Shown: positions 35,542-45,077 of the stretch, in pieces | Numbering within the stretch: the stretch's first letter is position 1 | Layout: every line of letters begins with the position of its first letter | NCBI GenBank assembly: GCA_022496805.1 | Contig: CM040100.1 | Coordinates: 19,931,009-19,995,008, forward strand | Source of the DNA: Pohlia nutans | Lineage: Eukaryota > Streptophyta > Bryopsida > Bryales > Mniaceae | Direction of reading: 5' to 3' | Length of the DNA stretch: 64,000 nucleotides | Notes under the pieces: generated by a model | Told to the model about the DNA's origin: nothing | The model's input: only the letters and a program-made list of their open reading frames with translations | The model's database searches: none | Position numbers and translations under genes: made by a program

Positions 35542-36045
35542 TCATCTGAGAGGATTCCGGAGACCCAGTTCCCCTTCGAGTAGTAGCTTTTTTAGACAGT
35601 GTGGATTAGTGCTATTGGTTGCACTTCAGATGGCCGACTTGTACTTCTTTATCATATGTATTTTTTATTTTTATATATATATATATATTTATATGTGGAT
35701 CCATACTTTATGTGGATACGTGGATATGTGGAGTAATGATGTCGTTGTACGAAAATGTATTGCGGATTGTATGTGATTGTAATACGAGGGGAATGGGGAA
35801 AATGCGGTTGAAAGATAGTAAAATGTTGGATATTTATTGCACTTTTGAAGGGGTTTTATGAAAGACACTTTGAGAAATTAAAAAAATGTATGAAATTCAC
35901 ATATTTATTATTGAAAATCCGTAATATATTTGATTAATTGCAATGCACTGCACTTTTCACCATAGTCAAAAATAACACCCTTTTCAAAAAAAAAATTTGA
36001 TTTTTGAATTTTTTGGCACGATGGGGCCCCGAAATGACCGCACTT

Positions 36046-36079
36046 GGCCAAGTGCGTAAATAGCGAATTGAGTGTTATA
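36046..36079 (-). repeat. Right terminal inverted repeat of element A
   Basis: Inverted match of 24,342-24,375. Just inside it, CCGCACTTGGCCAAGTGCG is a near-perfect palindrome shared with the right end of element B. Confidence 0.75.
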
Positions 36080-36814
36080 TATGTTTTGTCCAATACCACT
36101 CATGCTAATAGGGGTTAATTACCTCATCTTGAGAATGGTCAAAAATAGCACAACATTTCAACTCTTCTTTTTTTGTATGGGAGCTCATCAAAAGAAGACT
36201 GCTCGGATTTTTCAGGGCCTGGAATTTTAAAATCTCAACTTCATTTGCTATTATTATGACATCTGTATGGTCAAATGGTTTGATGGGATGGTTTATAGGC
36301 CCTAGGAGTACAAGACCCTATGGTTGGAATCTGAAAAAAAAAATTTGAAAAGCATTTAGAGATCATCAACAAAAATTTCCAAAATGAGGCAGTTTTGGAT
36401 GGGGGACCTTCTTCGGACATTTAGGAGTTAATACCATTGACATCATTCTCTCTCCGTCACAAACACTAATGATTATTACATGCCACAATACTAGGGCATT
36501 TTTTCATTTTTCATGAAGTACCAAAGTGGCGATATAAAATGTTACAGTTGTGCTCTATATTTCAACATTCATCCACATATTGGATAGAAAATATCACATA
36601 TCCATAATTTTGTTTTCATCCACAATCTAGCAATTTTGTCTAAAATATATATTTTTTGATTTGAATTTTTATGGCGAAAAACTTCATGATTATTGAACAT
36701 TTTTCAGTCACATTATTTATTTCAGCCCAAAAAATGTCCCGAGTCACGCTAGTTATTATTATATTACATTTAAGTTATGTCCAAAAGGCCCTAGGGGTGC
36801 ACTCCATTTATTAA
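36080..36814. other. Spacer with a one-sided TTAA-type terminus
   Basis: ACATTTAGGAGTTAA at about 36,418-36,432 is a right-end-like piggyBac-type terminus without a matching left end. No gene is seen. Confidence 0.4.
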
Positions 36815-37143
36815 CCCCTAAAGGACCAAGGCTAATTTTCCAAGTTCGGTCAGCTCAGTATAGAATGAGTATTGATTGTCAATTATTGAGATTTTTTGTG
36901 ATGATTCTACACTTTGTAACGAAGATGAGATGGTAATTTGCGTACGTAGATGATGTATAGATCAAAAGATACAATCATGTAAAGGTGAAAAACCTAATTG
37001 CGGGCAACTCTTGAAAATTTTCATACAATGAGCTATGCATTTGAATTTTTGTACACAATGAGCTAACGCCCCCATATACACAACTGCCAAATTCATTTTA
37101 CCAAATCTGAGACTAAACTTTCTGAAAATGCCCAAAATGCAAA
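36815..37143 (-). mobile_element. Partial piggyBac-like MITE beta (copy 2)
   Basis: TTAA (36,811-36,814) precedes CCCCTAAAGGACCA. The following 330 bp is the reverse complement of 1210-1555 (shared GATGATGTATAGATCAAAAG, CATTGTGT, CCAAATTCATTTTACCAAAT in the appropriate orientation). The other end is missing. Confidence 0.6.
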
Positions 37144-37591
37144 GTGCAAATGCTTATTCATTTATTTATACTTATTCTTATATTTGTATGTATAATGTAA
37201 ATATAAAACCCTATTTTCAGCCCTAAATATGCTTCTTGTATGTATACATAGTATGATAATGTTCAAATCAATCCCCCTCTTATGCACTCACGTGATTCCT
37301 CATTCACATAAAAGAGTGCATCCCGAGGCAAAAGGCCCATCACTAATGATTATTATAGGCCACACTGGTTATTTAATATTATGCTACATTTAAGGTATGT
37401 CCAAAAGCATTTCGGAGGTAAACTCAGTTCTTTCAGAATGTGGGTGAAACCGAGGGGGACTAAAGAGAGGCGACCGGTTGAGCCGGTGGGCGACGGGATG
37501 AGCCGGTGGGGCGGTGGACCCAGATGAACGCTTCACCACCGACTTGCCTCGCAGAGTCCGTTACTTCATTTCTTGCCGAACGAGGCCCATC

Positions 37592-40500
37592 ATGGCCCCG
37601 GACGCCGTGATTATTGCAGAGCAACCGAAGAAGAATTTCATCGTTTCCACAACGATGGGCTCGGACGGGGAAGAATTCGAAGATGGCAGCAGCAGCAACA
37701 GCAGCGAGAGCAGCACCGTAACAACCATGGACAATCATGGACCAACGACGACGACGACGTTGCGGAACAGGCGGAGCAGCACACACAGCGTCGTCAATTC
37801 CGTCGACAGCCGCAGCCTCTTGGACGACTCTATGCCCACGAGGAAGGAGGACGAGATTGTGGAGAAAGTGGAGAAAGTGACGACGAGGACGATTCCAGGA
37901 GGACACACACAGCGCGCTTCCGCCCCCGCGCATCGGCGTAACAAGGAAAGCCCCCTCAGCTCCGACGCCATCTTCCACCAGGTGAATGAATCACACCTCC
38001 TTACTTGCATTTCTTGCTTTCCCCGCCCTCTTTTTAGTGTAATTCTTTGAATTCTTGCCCGAATCTTCGCTTTCCATTTTTTGGCACTTTTTGCGTTTTT
38101 TTATGATGAAAATGCTCTGTTCCTTTTCGTCATGAGTTTGAATTCTGGTAAATCACACCCCCCGCTGCTTGCACGAGTCTCTGTACAATTTTTCCATCCC
38201 TGAATAGAGAGAATTTTACTTCCCCTGTTTTTAGTATAATTCTTTGAATACTTTTCCGAATCTTCGATTTGCATGTTTTTGCATTCCCACCTTTTGTTCG
38301 TTTGTTCGTTTGCTTAGTTTCTTTCCGTCATGAGTTTGAATTCCGTCATCGAATTTGATACTCATGGTGATTTGCATTTTTTTTTTGCATTCCCCGCCTT
38401 TTCTTTTGTTCGTTTTTTCATGATGAAATTGTTTAGTTGCGAGTTTGAATACTTGTATGTGAGGGTCACAATGGTGTCACATCAGATTTTGCGAGGTCCA
38501 CGTCACCATAAACCAATCACAAAGTGACACGTGGCACATTTTCTGATGTCGAAACTGACCATGACGTAGGGTATTCCATGATTTTGATGATGCTTATGGG
38601 GATTTTTTTTGGTTTGTTTTGGCGCTTCATTGCAGAGTCATGCGGGGCTGTTCAATCTGTGTATTGTGGTTCTGGTTGCGGTCAACAGCAGACTTATTAT
38701 TGAGAATTTAATGAAGGTGAGTGAGTGATTTTTGTGGTTATTTTGATGGTTATTAAGTTTTTGGAGATGAGTGAATTAATTATTGATGGCTTTGGCAGTA
38801 TGGAATTCTGATGAACTCCGGATTCTGGTTCAGCTCCAAGAGTGCACGCGATTGGCCACTCTTGATGTGCGGGTAAGGGTTTCTGATGAGCATCTCTTTG
38901 AATTTTGAGCCAAAACCCTGAGTAATCAGGGTTTTAGAGATGATTCCGAAGCACAACATTGTTGTATTGACGGGGTTGCTTTCTTTCTCTGCAGTTTGAG
39001 TTTGCCCATCTTCCCTCTCTCCGCATTGTTAGTGGAAAAATTGAAGGTGCAAACGAATGTCTCGGAAGGAGTAAGTACCTTCTACAGGATTCAAGCGTAT
39101 TTTTTCACACGGAAATTATAAACATGATTTTCAGTAAAATTGATGCGCTTTTAGCATGTTTAATTGGATGTTGTTTGAAAAATTCTATTGAAAACACTGT
39201 TTAGAGCGCTCTGTGTTTATAGTTTTGAGTAGGTTCTATGTGGACTTATTTTGTTCAAATTTATTTGTTGTTTGACCAACACATGCAATGTTCTTCACTG
39301 ATTTCGATGATATAAAATATGGCCTCATTTGAATTAAGTTTTTCACAATATGATCAATCGAATTTGTCATTTTAAAATCAATAAATCCCTGGTCCTTTAG
39401 GAGTTAAAAGTGTGGAACTCCTTGGGAGATGAATTTCTGACGCCATTTTTTTGAACGTCCAGGTCATTTTTGTACTACATCTCATCATCAGCACATTAGG
39501 AATTTTGTATCCTGGATATGTTATTCATAGGTAATCACAAGTTACCTCTTCGTGAGATTGATAGGCTGGTTATTATATGGATTGACAGACTGGTTATTAT
39601 ATGGACTGATAGGCTGATTATTATATGGATTGACAGGCTGGTTATTATATGGATTGATTTCTGTGAACTCCAACTTTTCGTCGTTTTTGTTGTTGAGTTG
39701 GTGGTTGCTGAGCTTGTCCAGTTCAAAGATGCCAGAGGTACATGGATTTATTGGCTTTTCCGTGTGCTTGGATGGTGGCAGGGTGCAATCAGCATTGTTG
39801 CCAGGTCTTATTTTGATACTCACTGCACTGACTGGGTGGATGAAGCTCGTTTCTTACGCTCACGCAAACAAGGACGTGCGAGAAATTCTGAGAGCCGGGG
39901 GAAAGGTAAAAATCAATCATTGTCCATATATTTTATAATTATTTACAAGTCCTACATGATCTTGTGGCTTTTTTTAACTTTGGGTTCCCATCTTATGCAA
40001 AATGAGTCTGGTTTGTTGCAGCTTGAGGTACCACAAAATGCAGAAAATGTCGAGTATCCAGACAACCTCACAATTCAAAATATTGCATACTTCATGCTCG
40101 CTCCCACTCTGTGCTATCAGGTACTTCATTTGACATTCACGCAGGGATAATGGAATTTAGGGTTGGAGAGTATTATAGGGTTTTGGTATCCAGTGTAGCT
40201 GCTCTGCGTTCAATTTAATTGTGGTGAATTGCTATCGTAATAATGAAGCTTTCTACTCAATTTTTTCTACTTCTTTCTTAATTTTTAGTTACATCTTTGA
40301 GGTCTGGGGAAGTGTTGATGATTTGTAGTTTCTAAGCGTGTGATTGAGATCATGTGGTTTTATAACAAACCTTGGTTCTTTTATCATTCTAGTCTGTCAC
40401 AAGGATATCTTCATTCTCTCTATGATCTTGTTTGAATGATTGGGCTTGTACATTTGTTGTATTTTCAGTTGAGCTACCCCCGTTCTGGTCCAGTTCGAAA

Positions 40501-43500
40501 AGGCTGGGTGCTTCGGCAAGTGGGAAAGTTGGTTGTGTTTTTGGGTTTGATGGGCTTTATTATTGAGCAGGTACAGTTTCTCTGATTGTTGCTCACTCTG
40601 TTCAATCTGCATTATAGAGTCAGAATCAGAATATGCAGCTGTTTCCCGTAGAATCTTGCTTAATCTGATAGTTGTATATTAAGATCCATAAAAAGGGCGT
40701 GGTGTCATGTAAATGTTTTTGTTTGTAGGCTGTTTTAACTTGTGTAGATGTAACTGACAAGTTTGTGTATAATTAGAAATGATTGGGGAACTGCTTCTTG
40801 TGCAATACTGATTGTAAATTCGTATGTTTGTTTTTCATTGCAGTACATAAATCCTACTGTTTTAAACTCACAGCACCCACTCAAGGGCAACCCTCTGAAA
40901 GCATTGGAAAGGATTTTGAAGCTTTCCATGCCAGTTCTCTATGTTTGGCTCTGCATTTTCTACTCCTTATTTCATCTTTGGTATGTAACACCCTGTTCCT
41001 ACAACTGCTGCATGAAATGCGATAAATGAACCTGGGTTCATGTGGATGAAGTTTTCGTTAATTTGGGTTGTGACCAATTGTGGATTATGGCTTTCAGAAA
41101 AATTTGGCATTATGAATATGTTTTTTTCCTTTAGATTTTACTTTGTGGGTGTCTGTCTGATCTTTGCTCTATCTTTGCGCAAAATAGGTTGAATATTGTG
41201 GCTGAGCTACTTCGCTTTGGAGATAGAGAATTCTACAAAGACTGGTGGAATGCTCAGACAGTTGAAGAGGTAGAGATTTCCTTTGCTATCATTCATTTGT
41301 GTTATTCTGACGATATCTCTTATTGAAAATGTCATTATTTCTTTTCTGCAGTGTTTCAGTTTTTGTCCATTTTTTTATACCATTTTATCAGCGGCTTGGT
41401 TATCCAGATGACTGCTTTGTTCAAGGATTTAGAGACCTGGCTCTTCTTGAATGTAGTGAATGTTATGTTGCCAGTGATCTTTTGCAATTCAAAACTTTGG
41501 ACACAGGCAACCCAATTTCTGTTCTGCTGGTGTTTATGTTCCGTATCACAGATCATTTAGTGATGTTGAGAAGGGAATCTGCTTCTTTCAATGTTCAAGT
41601 CATCTTTCACTGACTTTACGTTGTCTTGGATTATCTATGGCGCCACTTTTACTCTTTTCCAGTATTGGCGAATGTGGAATATGGTACGTTTACCATGACC
41701 TTTCTCTCTTTCAGGTTCTGTGCCCAGGAATAGGAACTGCTTAAAACCCCTAGAGGACCAAAAAGCTCAAATTGGGCCTCAAGTTTTTTTTAACAGTCTT
41801 GAGTAGGGCTTATGTGAACTTTCCCTTGTTCAATTTTTTTGACCAACACATGCAATGTTCTTCACTAATTCTAGTGGTATAAAACTTGGTCCCATTTTAG
41901 TAATATATTTCACAATATGATCGATTGAATTGGTCATTTTAAAACCATGAATCCTTGGTCCTTTAGAGGTTAACTCTTGCCTCTCATATTCTACTGGCTA
42001 GAATTTTTGCACAATCACAACGCGCTTGTTGGAAAACTTGAATTTTCTTAGATAAGGTCTTTCATAAGCTTATGGTTTTCTTGGGGTGGTTTCTAGCCTG
42101 TGCATAAGTGGATGGTGCGACACATTTATTTTCCTTCTATACGAGCCGGCTTACCCAAGGTATTTATTCTACCTGATTTTGCTCATTTAGTCCTGTACGT
42201 TGTGAACTAAATACACTAAATGCACTCTTTCTTCCTGAGTGTGGTCCATATTCATGCCCTCGTATTTGAAGTCTTTTCATCTGCTTTGCTCACTATGCAG
42301 CTTTTGGGGTTTTGGGGTACCTACAGGTAGTGGCGATGCTACTGGTGTTTGTGATTTCTGCTTTGTTTCACGAGGTACATTCCTGTCTGAGTCAACTAAT
42401 CTTTCAGAGTGCTTTTTAGATCATCTAGCGAGTTGGAATGTTTAATTCAGGTGTGCTGGTTCATCAATTTTGATTTCTTACATTTTGCTTCTTCAAGTAT
42501 GTGGTGGCAGTTATTATACCCTATTGCTGGTGCACTCTTCTTTACTCAGATAAAGACCAATTAATACCAGTTTTGTGCTAACATTTCAATTCTTTTCTGT
42601 GCTAGGTTGCCATTGGTGTTCCTTGCCATATGCTACGGTGCTGGGCGTTTCTTGGAATTATGATGCAGGTACGTTATTCTTCATCTTTTAGGCCAATCAA
42701 GTAGCGCCAATTAGATAACTTGGGTGTCAAGGTCCATTGGCTACACTAAAATTGTGATTTACTGTCCAGGACACTATTTCTCAACACAGACACTTTGACT
42801 TTTTGGAGTTCAATACACCTATTATCCTCTTTAGTCTGAGAGCCACAATTAGTTCGATTTTTTTTGACAAATCCTCGGATTAATTCCAGTATGTACTATC
42901 CAAATTAGTCCGAGGATATAATATTAAAATATTAATCTTATATTTAGTTTATAATATTTTATTTTTCAAACAGCTAAAAATTGTAGTGTCCCTGTAAAAA
43001 AAATGTAAATTTTAAAATGATAAAACTTCAAGTATACCTTCTGGATGTATTGTTCTAAGGACGAATGGCAACTTTATAATAAACATGGCATGCCAACTCA
43101 TGTCACTGTCATCACCTGGAAAGAACATGGCACTCCCATTGAAAGTGGAAAACTCCTTTTTATTGTAGGGTCACTATTTCTCCTCACCTTTGAACAAACT
43201 GTGGTAAAAGACATCAAACCATTGTCATAGGCACAGTTAGTCTGAAATCGGGACTTAACTGATGGAACAAATGTGCAAGTTAGTTAATGGTTGTTAGCAT
43301 GAATTTTCTGACACAACTTGGGTTTATTTATTTTTCTCCAACGCTGAGAAATTTCATCACTGTCTGTACGGAAATGGTTGTGCAGCTTCCTTTGGTATAT
43401 CTGACAAACGTGATGCAAAAGCGATACCAAAATTCAATGGTACGTGCTTGTCATCTGCCTTGTGTTGCAATTCATAAAATGAGGTTTAGTGAGGTTTAGT

Positions 43501-43656
43501 TGTCATGGTTTAGCTGAGTTATAACACAAGCTTCATGGACATGGATGGATGCAGGTTGGAAATATGGTTTTTTGGTTCTTTTTCTGCATAGTGGGGCAAC
43601 CCATGTGCTTGCTCCTTTACTACCATGATGTTGTCAACAACTTTCCAAGTACGTGA
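37592..43656 (+). CDS. DGAT1: Diacylglycerol O-acyltransferase 1 (DGAT1), 16 exons
   Basis: Acyl-CoA:diacylglycerol acyltransferase of the ER membrane; makes triacylglycerol in the last step of the Kennedy pathway. Exons: 37592-37981, 38636-38716, 38799-38872, 38995-39070, 39463-39530, 39782-39905, 40022-40120, 40469-40570, 40844-40980, 41188-41269, 41663-41683, 42097-42159, 42327-42374, 42606-42668, 43386-43439, 43555-43656 (1,584 nt, 527 aa, stop TGA). All junctions are GT/AG and in phase. The first in-frame ATG after a TGA at 37,499 was chosen. Residues 1-130 are a hydrophilic Ser/Thr-rich N-terminus, followed by the SHAGLFNLC helix. The MBOAT signature FYKDWWN is at 399-405 and the catalytic His is H454 in SALFHE. 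The C-terminus [12 protein letters not shown] is shortened relative to angiosperms. Sixteen exons and about 520 aa match plant DGAT1. Introns 4, 5 and 11 contain repeats. Confidence 0.95.
38457..38540 (+). promoter_or_regulatory. Repeat with ABRE/G-box in DGAT1 intron 1
   Basis: GACACGTGGC (38,526-38,535) is a G-box with ABRE core. It lies in a block containing TGAGGGTCACA, TCACATCAGATTTTG, GAGGTCCACGTCACC and CCAATCACA. The block recurs inverted in caleosin intron 4 (45,356-45,469). A regulatory role is inferred from the motif only. Confidence 0.4.
39215..39407 (+). mobile_element. gamma piggyBac-like MITE in DGAT1 intron 4 (left end missing)
   Basis: Shares TTGAGTAGG-T-TATGTG, ATGCAATGTTCTTCACT and TTTTTCACAATATGATC-AT with 41,741-41,973 and ends CCCTGGTCCTTTAGGAGTTAA. 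Confidence 0.55.
39556..39660 (+). repeat. 25-bp minisatellite in DGAT1 intron 5
   Basis: Just over four copies of a unit like GATTGATAGGCTGGTTATTA followed by TATG, with point differences between copies. Confidence 0.75.
41741..41973 (+). mobile_element. gamma piggyBac-like MITE in DGAT1 intron 11
   Basis: The left end TTAAAACCCCTAGAGGACCA and right end TTGGTCCTTTAGAGGTTAA are inverted repeats, and the interior is collinear with 1952-2192 and intron 4. It leaves both splice sites intact. Confidence 0.65.
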
Positions 43657-44765
43657 ACGGAGGAGACCACATTTTAGTGCATTTTTTTTTAGCTTTTGTG
43701 CATAGCATTCCTTACAAAATGATTCTTTTACTTTTCTGGACACGACCACATGGTAATAATCTCATGTGGATACTAAGGATGAGATTTTACAAGGTAGGTT
43801 GTTGCAAGGCGAGGAAACTGGTAAATCAGAAGTGTAGTTACAGTAATTTTACTAATTCCAGCTGAGAAATATTAGGGGAATTCATTACGGCCAAACTTGT
43901 GTACGTCGTAGCTTTGCTGACTCTAGTTGATTATGTCTTTCATGTAATCTGCAGTTTGAGCTTGCTCACGTACAGAAGCTCCCTTCAATTCAGAGGACCC
44001 TTCTTTGCAACTTCTGTTGGATATGGTGCTTAATTGCTTTGGTTTTGCCGTCCTTTTATTTTGTTCCATTTTTGTTGAAAACATTATGGTATGTTACAGC
44101 GCAGCAATAACTTGTACACGAGGTCTCTTTAACCCTTCAGTGCCCAGGTAACTGCTAAGTGGTCACTAGATCACCAGAAAATGAAATGCTGTAAAATCTG
44201 TGAACCATCTTAATTCGGTGTCTGAAGTTCAGATGTGTAACTTTTGATTCTACAGATGATGCAAAAACTTTCTTAAATATCCAAATACCCATGTACAAAA
44301 CACCAAAATATTGCATATACCTCAATATAACAAATACTTATAAATACAACATATGTATTATATTGTATTTCTAGTGTTTGGAAGTTTGTTATCTCGTCTT
44401 TTTTTTGGCTCTTTTTCATGTTCCATTAGTGTATGTATTCCGATCTTGATCAATGTACCAACTCCTTTCTTATTTTAACGTATAAATTATTGTCCTAAAC
44501 CGTACATGGATAAGTCACTCTCACTTATAAAATTCATAATAATTATGTATGAGTCCGTTAACATGAAAGATTGCAATGGAGAGGTGGTGGCACAAGTCAT
44601 TGTTGAACATCTTCACTTTCATATTTGAAAATTTAACCCAAATTCTAATTAACCTTGAAGTCAGACACCCCCAAAATCTCATTTTTGAGTGTGCATTATA
44701 CCACCACGTACTTCTCATGATTATACATAAAATGCTTCCAAGGAAAACGTCGTTACCAAATGAAT
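43657..44765. other. DGAT1 3' region and spacer
   Basis: Probable 3'-UTR of DGAT1, then AT-rich spacer. TTAACCCTTCAGTGCCCAGG at about 44,128 is a one-sided TTAA-type terminus. No further gene is seen before the MITE. Confidence 0.4.
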
Positions 44766-45044
44766 CATAACATTCTTTAGCCCACCTTTTGGACACCCTT
44801 GAGAATTGTCAGAGAATCCAAATCAAAACCACAATAAGAATCGGAATCTCAAGAGAAATGCTGCTTTGATCAACTGAAGTCACGTAGGATGGCTTGCTTT
44901 CTTAACAATTTCTCAACAGTGAAGCCACTCAGTGTAATACAAGAGTCACAAAGCTCTCGTTATTAAATTTTTAAGTTCTGACTCCTCCCCTGACAAGTCC
45001 AGGACGAAAAGGGTGAGTACTAACATTGGCTAAAGAATGTTATG
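44766..45044. mobile_element. CATAAC-family MITE between DGAT1 and caleosin
   Basis: The left end CATAACATTCTTTAGCCCA and the right end TGGCTAAAGAATGTTATG form 18-19-bp inverted repeats. It is 279 bp and sits 34 bp from the caleosin stop codon, so it may lie in the caleosin 3'-UTR. Confidence 0.75.
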
Positions 45045-45077
45045 AATATTCATCAGGTTCTTGCATTAATTAACTAA

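Larger units (their letters stand above)
24342..36079. mobile_element. Element A: 11.7-kb TIR element with two divergent genes
   Basis: The left end TATAACAC, G, CAATT, T, then GCTATTTACGCACTTGGCCA (24,342-24,375) is matched in inverted orientation at 36,046-36,079, 32 of 34 positions by eye; the right end continues into the palindrome CACTTGGCCAAGTG. Between the ends lie a minus-strand DUF7869-like gene, a central region (inverted GC-rich arrays, A-rich tract, GC hairpins) and a plus-strand ParB/methyltransferase-like gene, both reading outward. Coding parts are far more GC-rich than their surroundings. Both genes are broken, so this copy is probably dead. Older piggyBac-like fragments sit in the centre. 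No target duplication longer than TA is convincing. Relatives of the ends occur at 14.6 and 21.7 kb. The superfamily is not recognised. Confidence 0.7.

Noticed and set aside
24342..36079. Element A as a CACTA (EnSpm) or Mutator element
   Set aside because: The inner end starts CAC(T/G)C/G, loosely like CACTA, but no TNP2/Transposase_21-type or MULE transposase motif was recognised. The gene content is different.
24336..36090. A 3- to 9-bp target duplication for element A
   Set aside because: Flanks (ACACG-TA on the left, TA-TATG on the right) share only TA, which is not informative in AT-rich DNA.
43977..44090. A 17th DGAT1 exon after the stop codon
   Set aside because: The frame at 43,654-43,656 is TGA directly after a complete C-terminus. 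The 44.0-kb segment starts after an acceptor-like CAG but does not match DGAT1; it may be spliced 3'-UTR at most.
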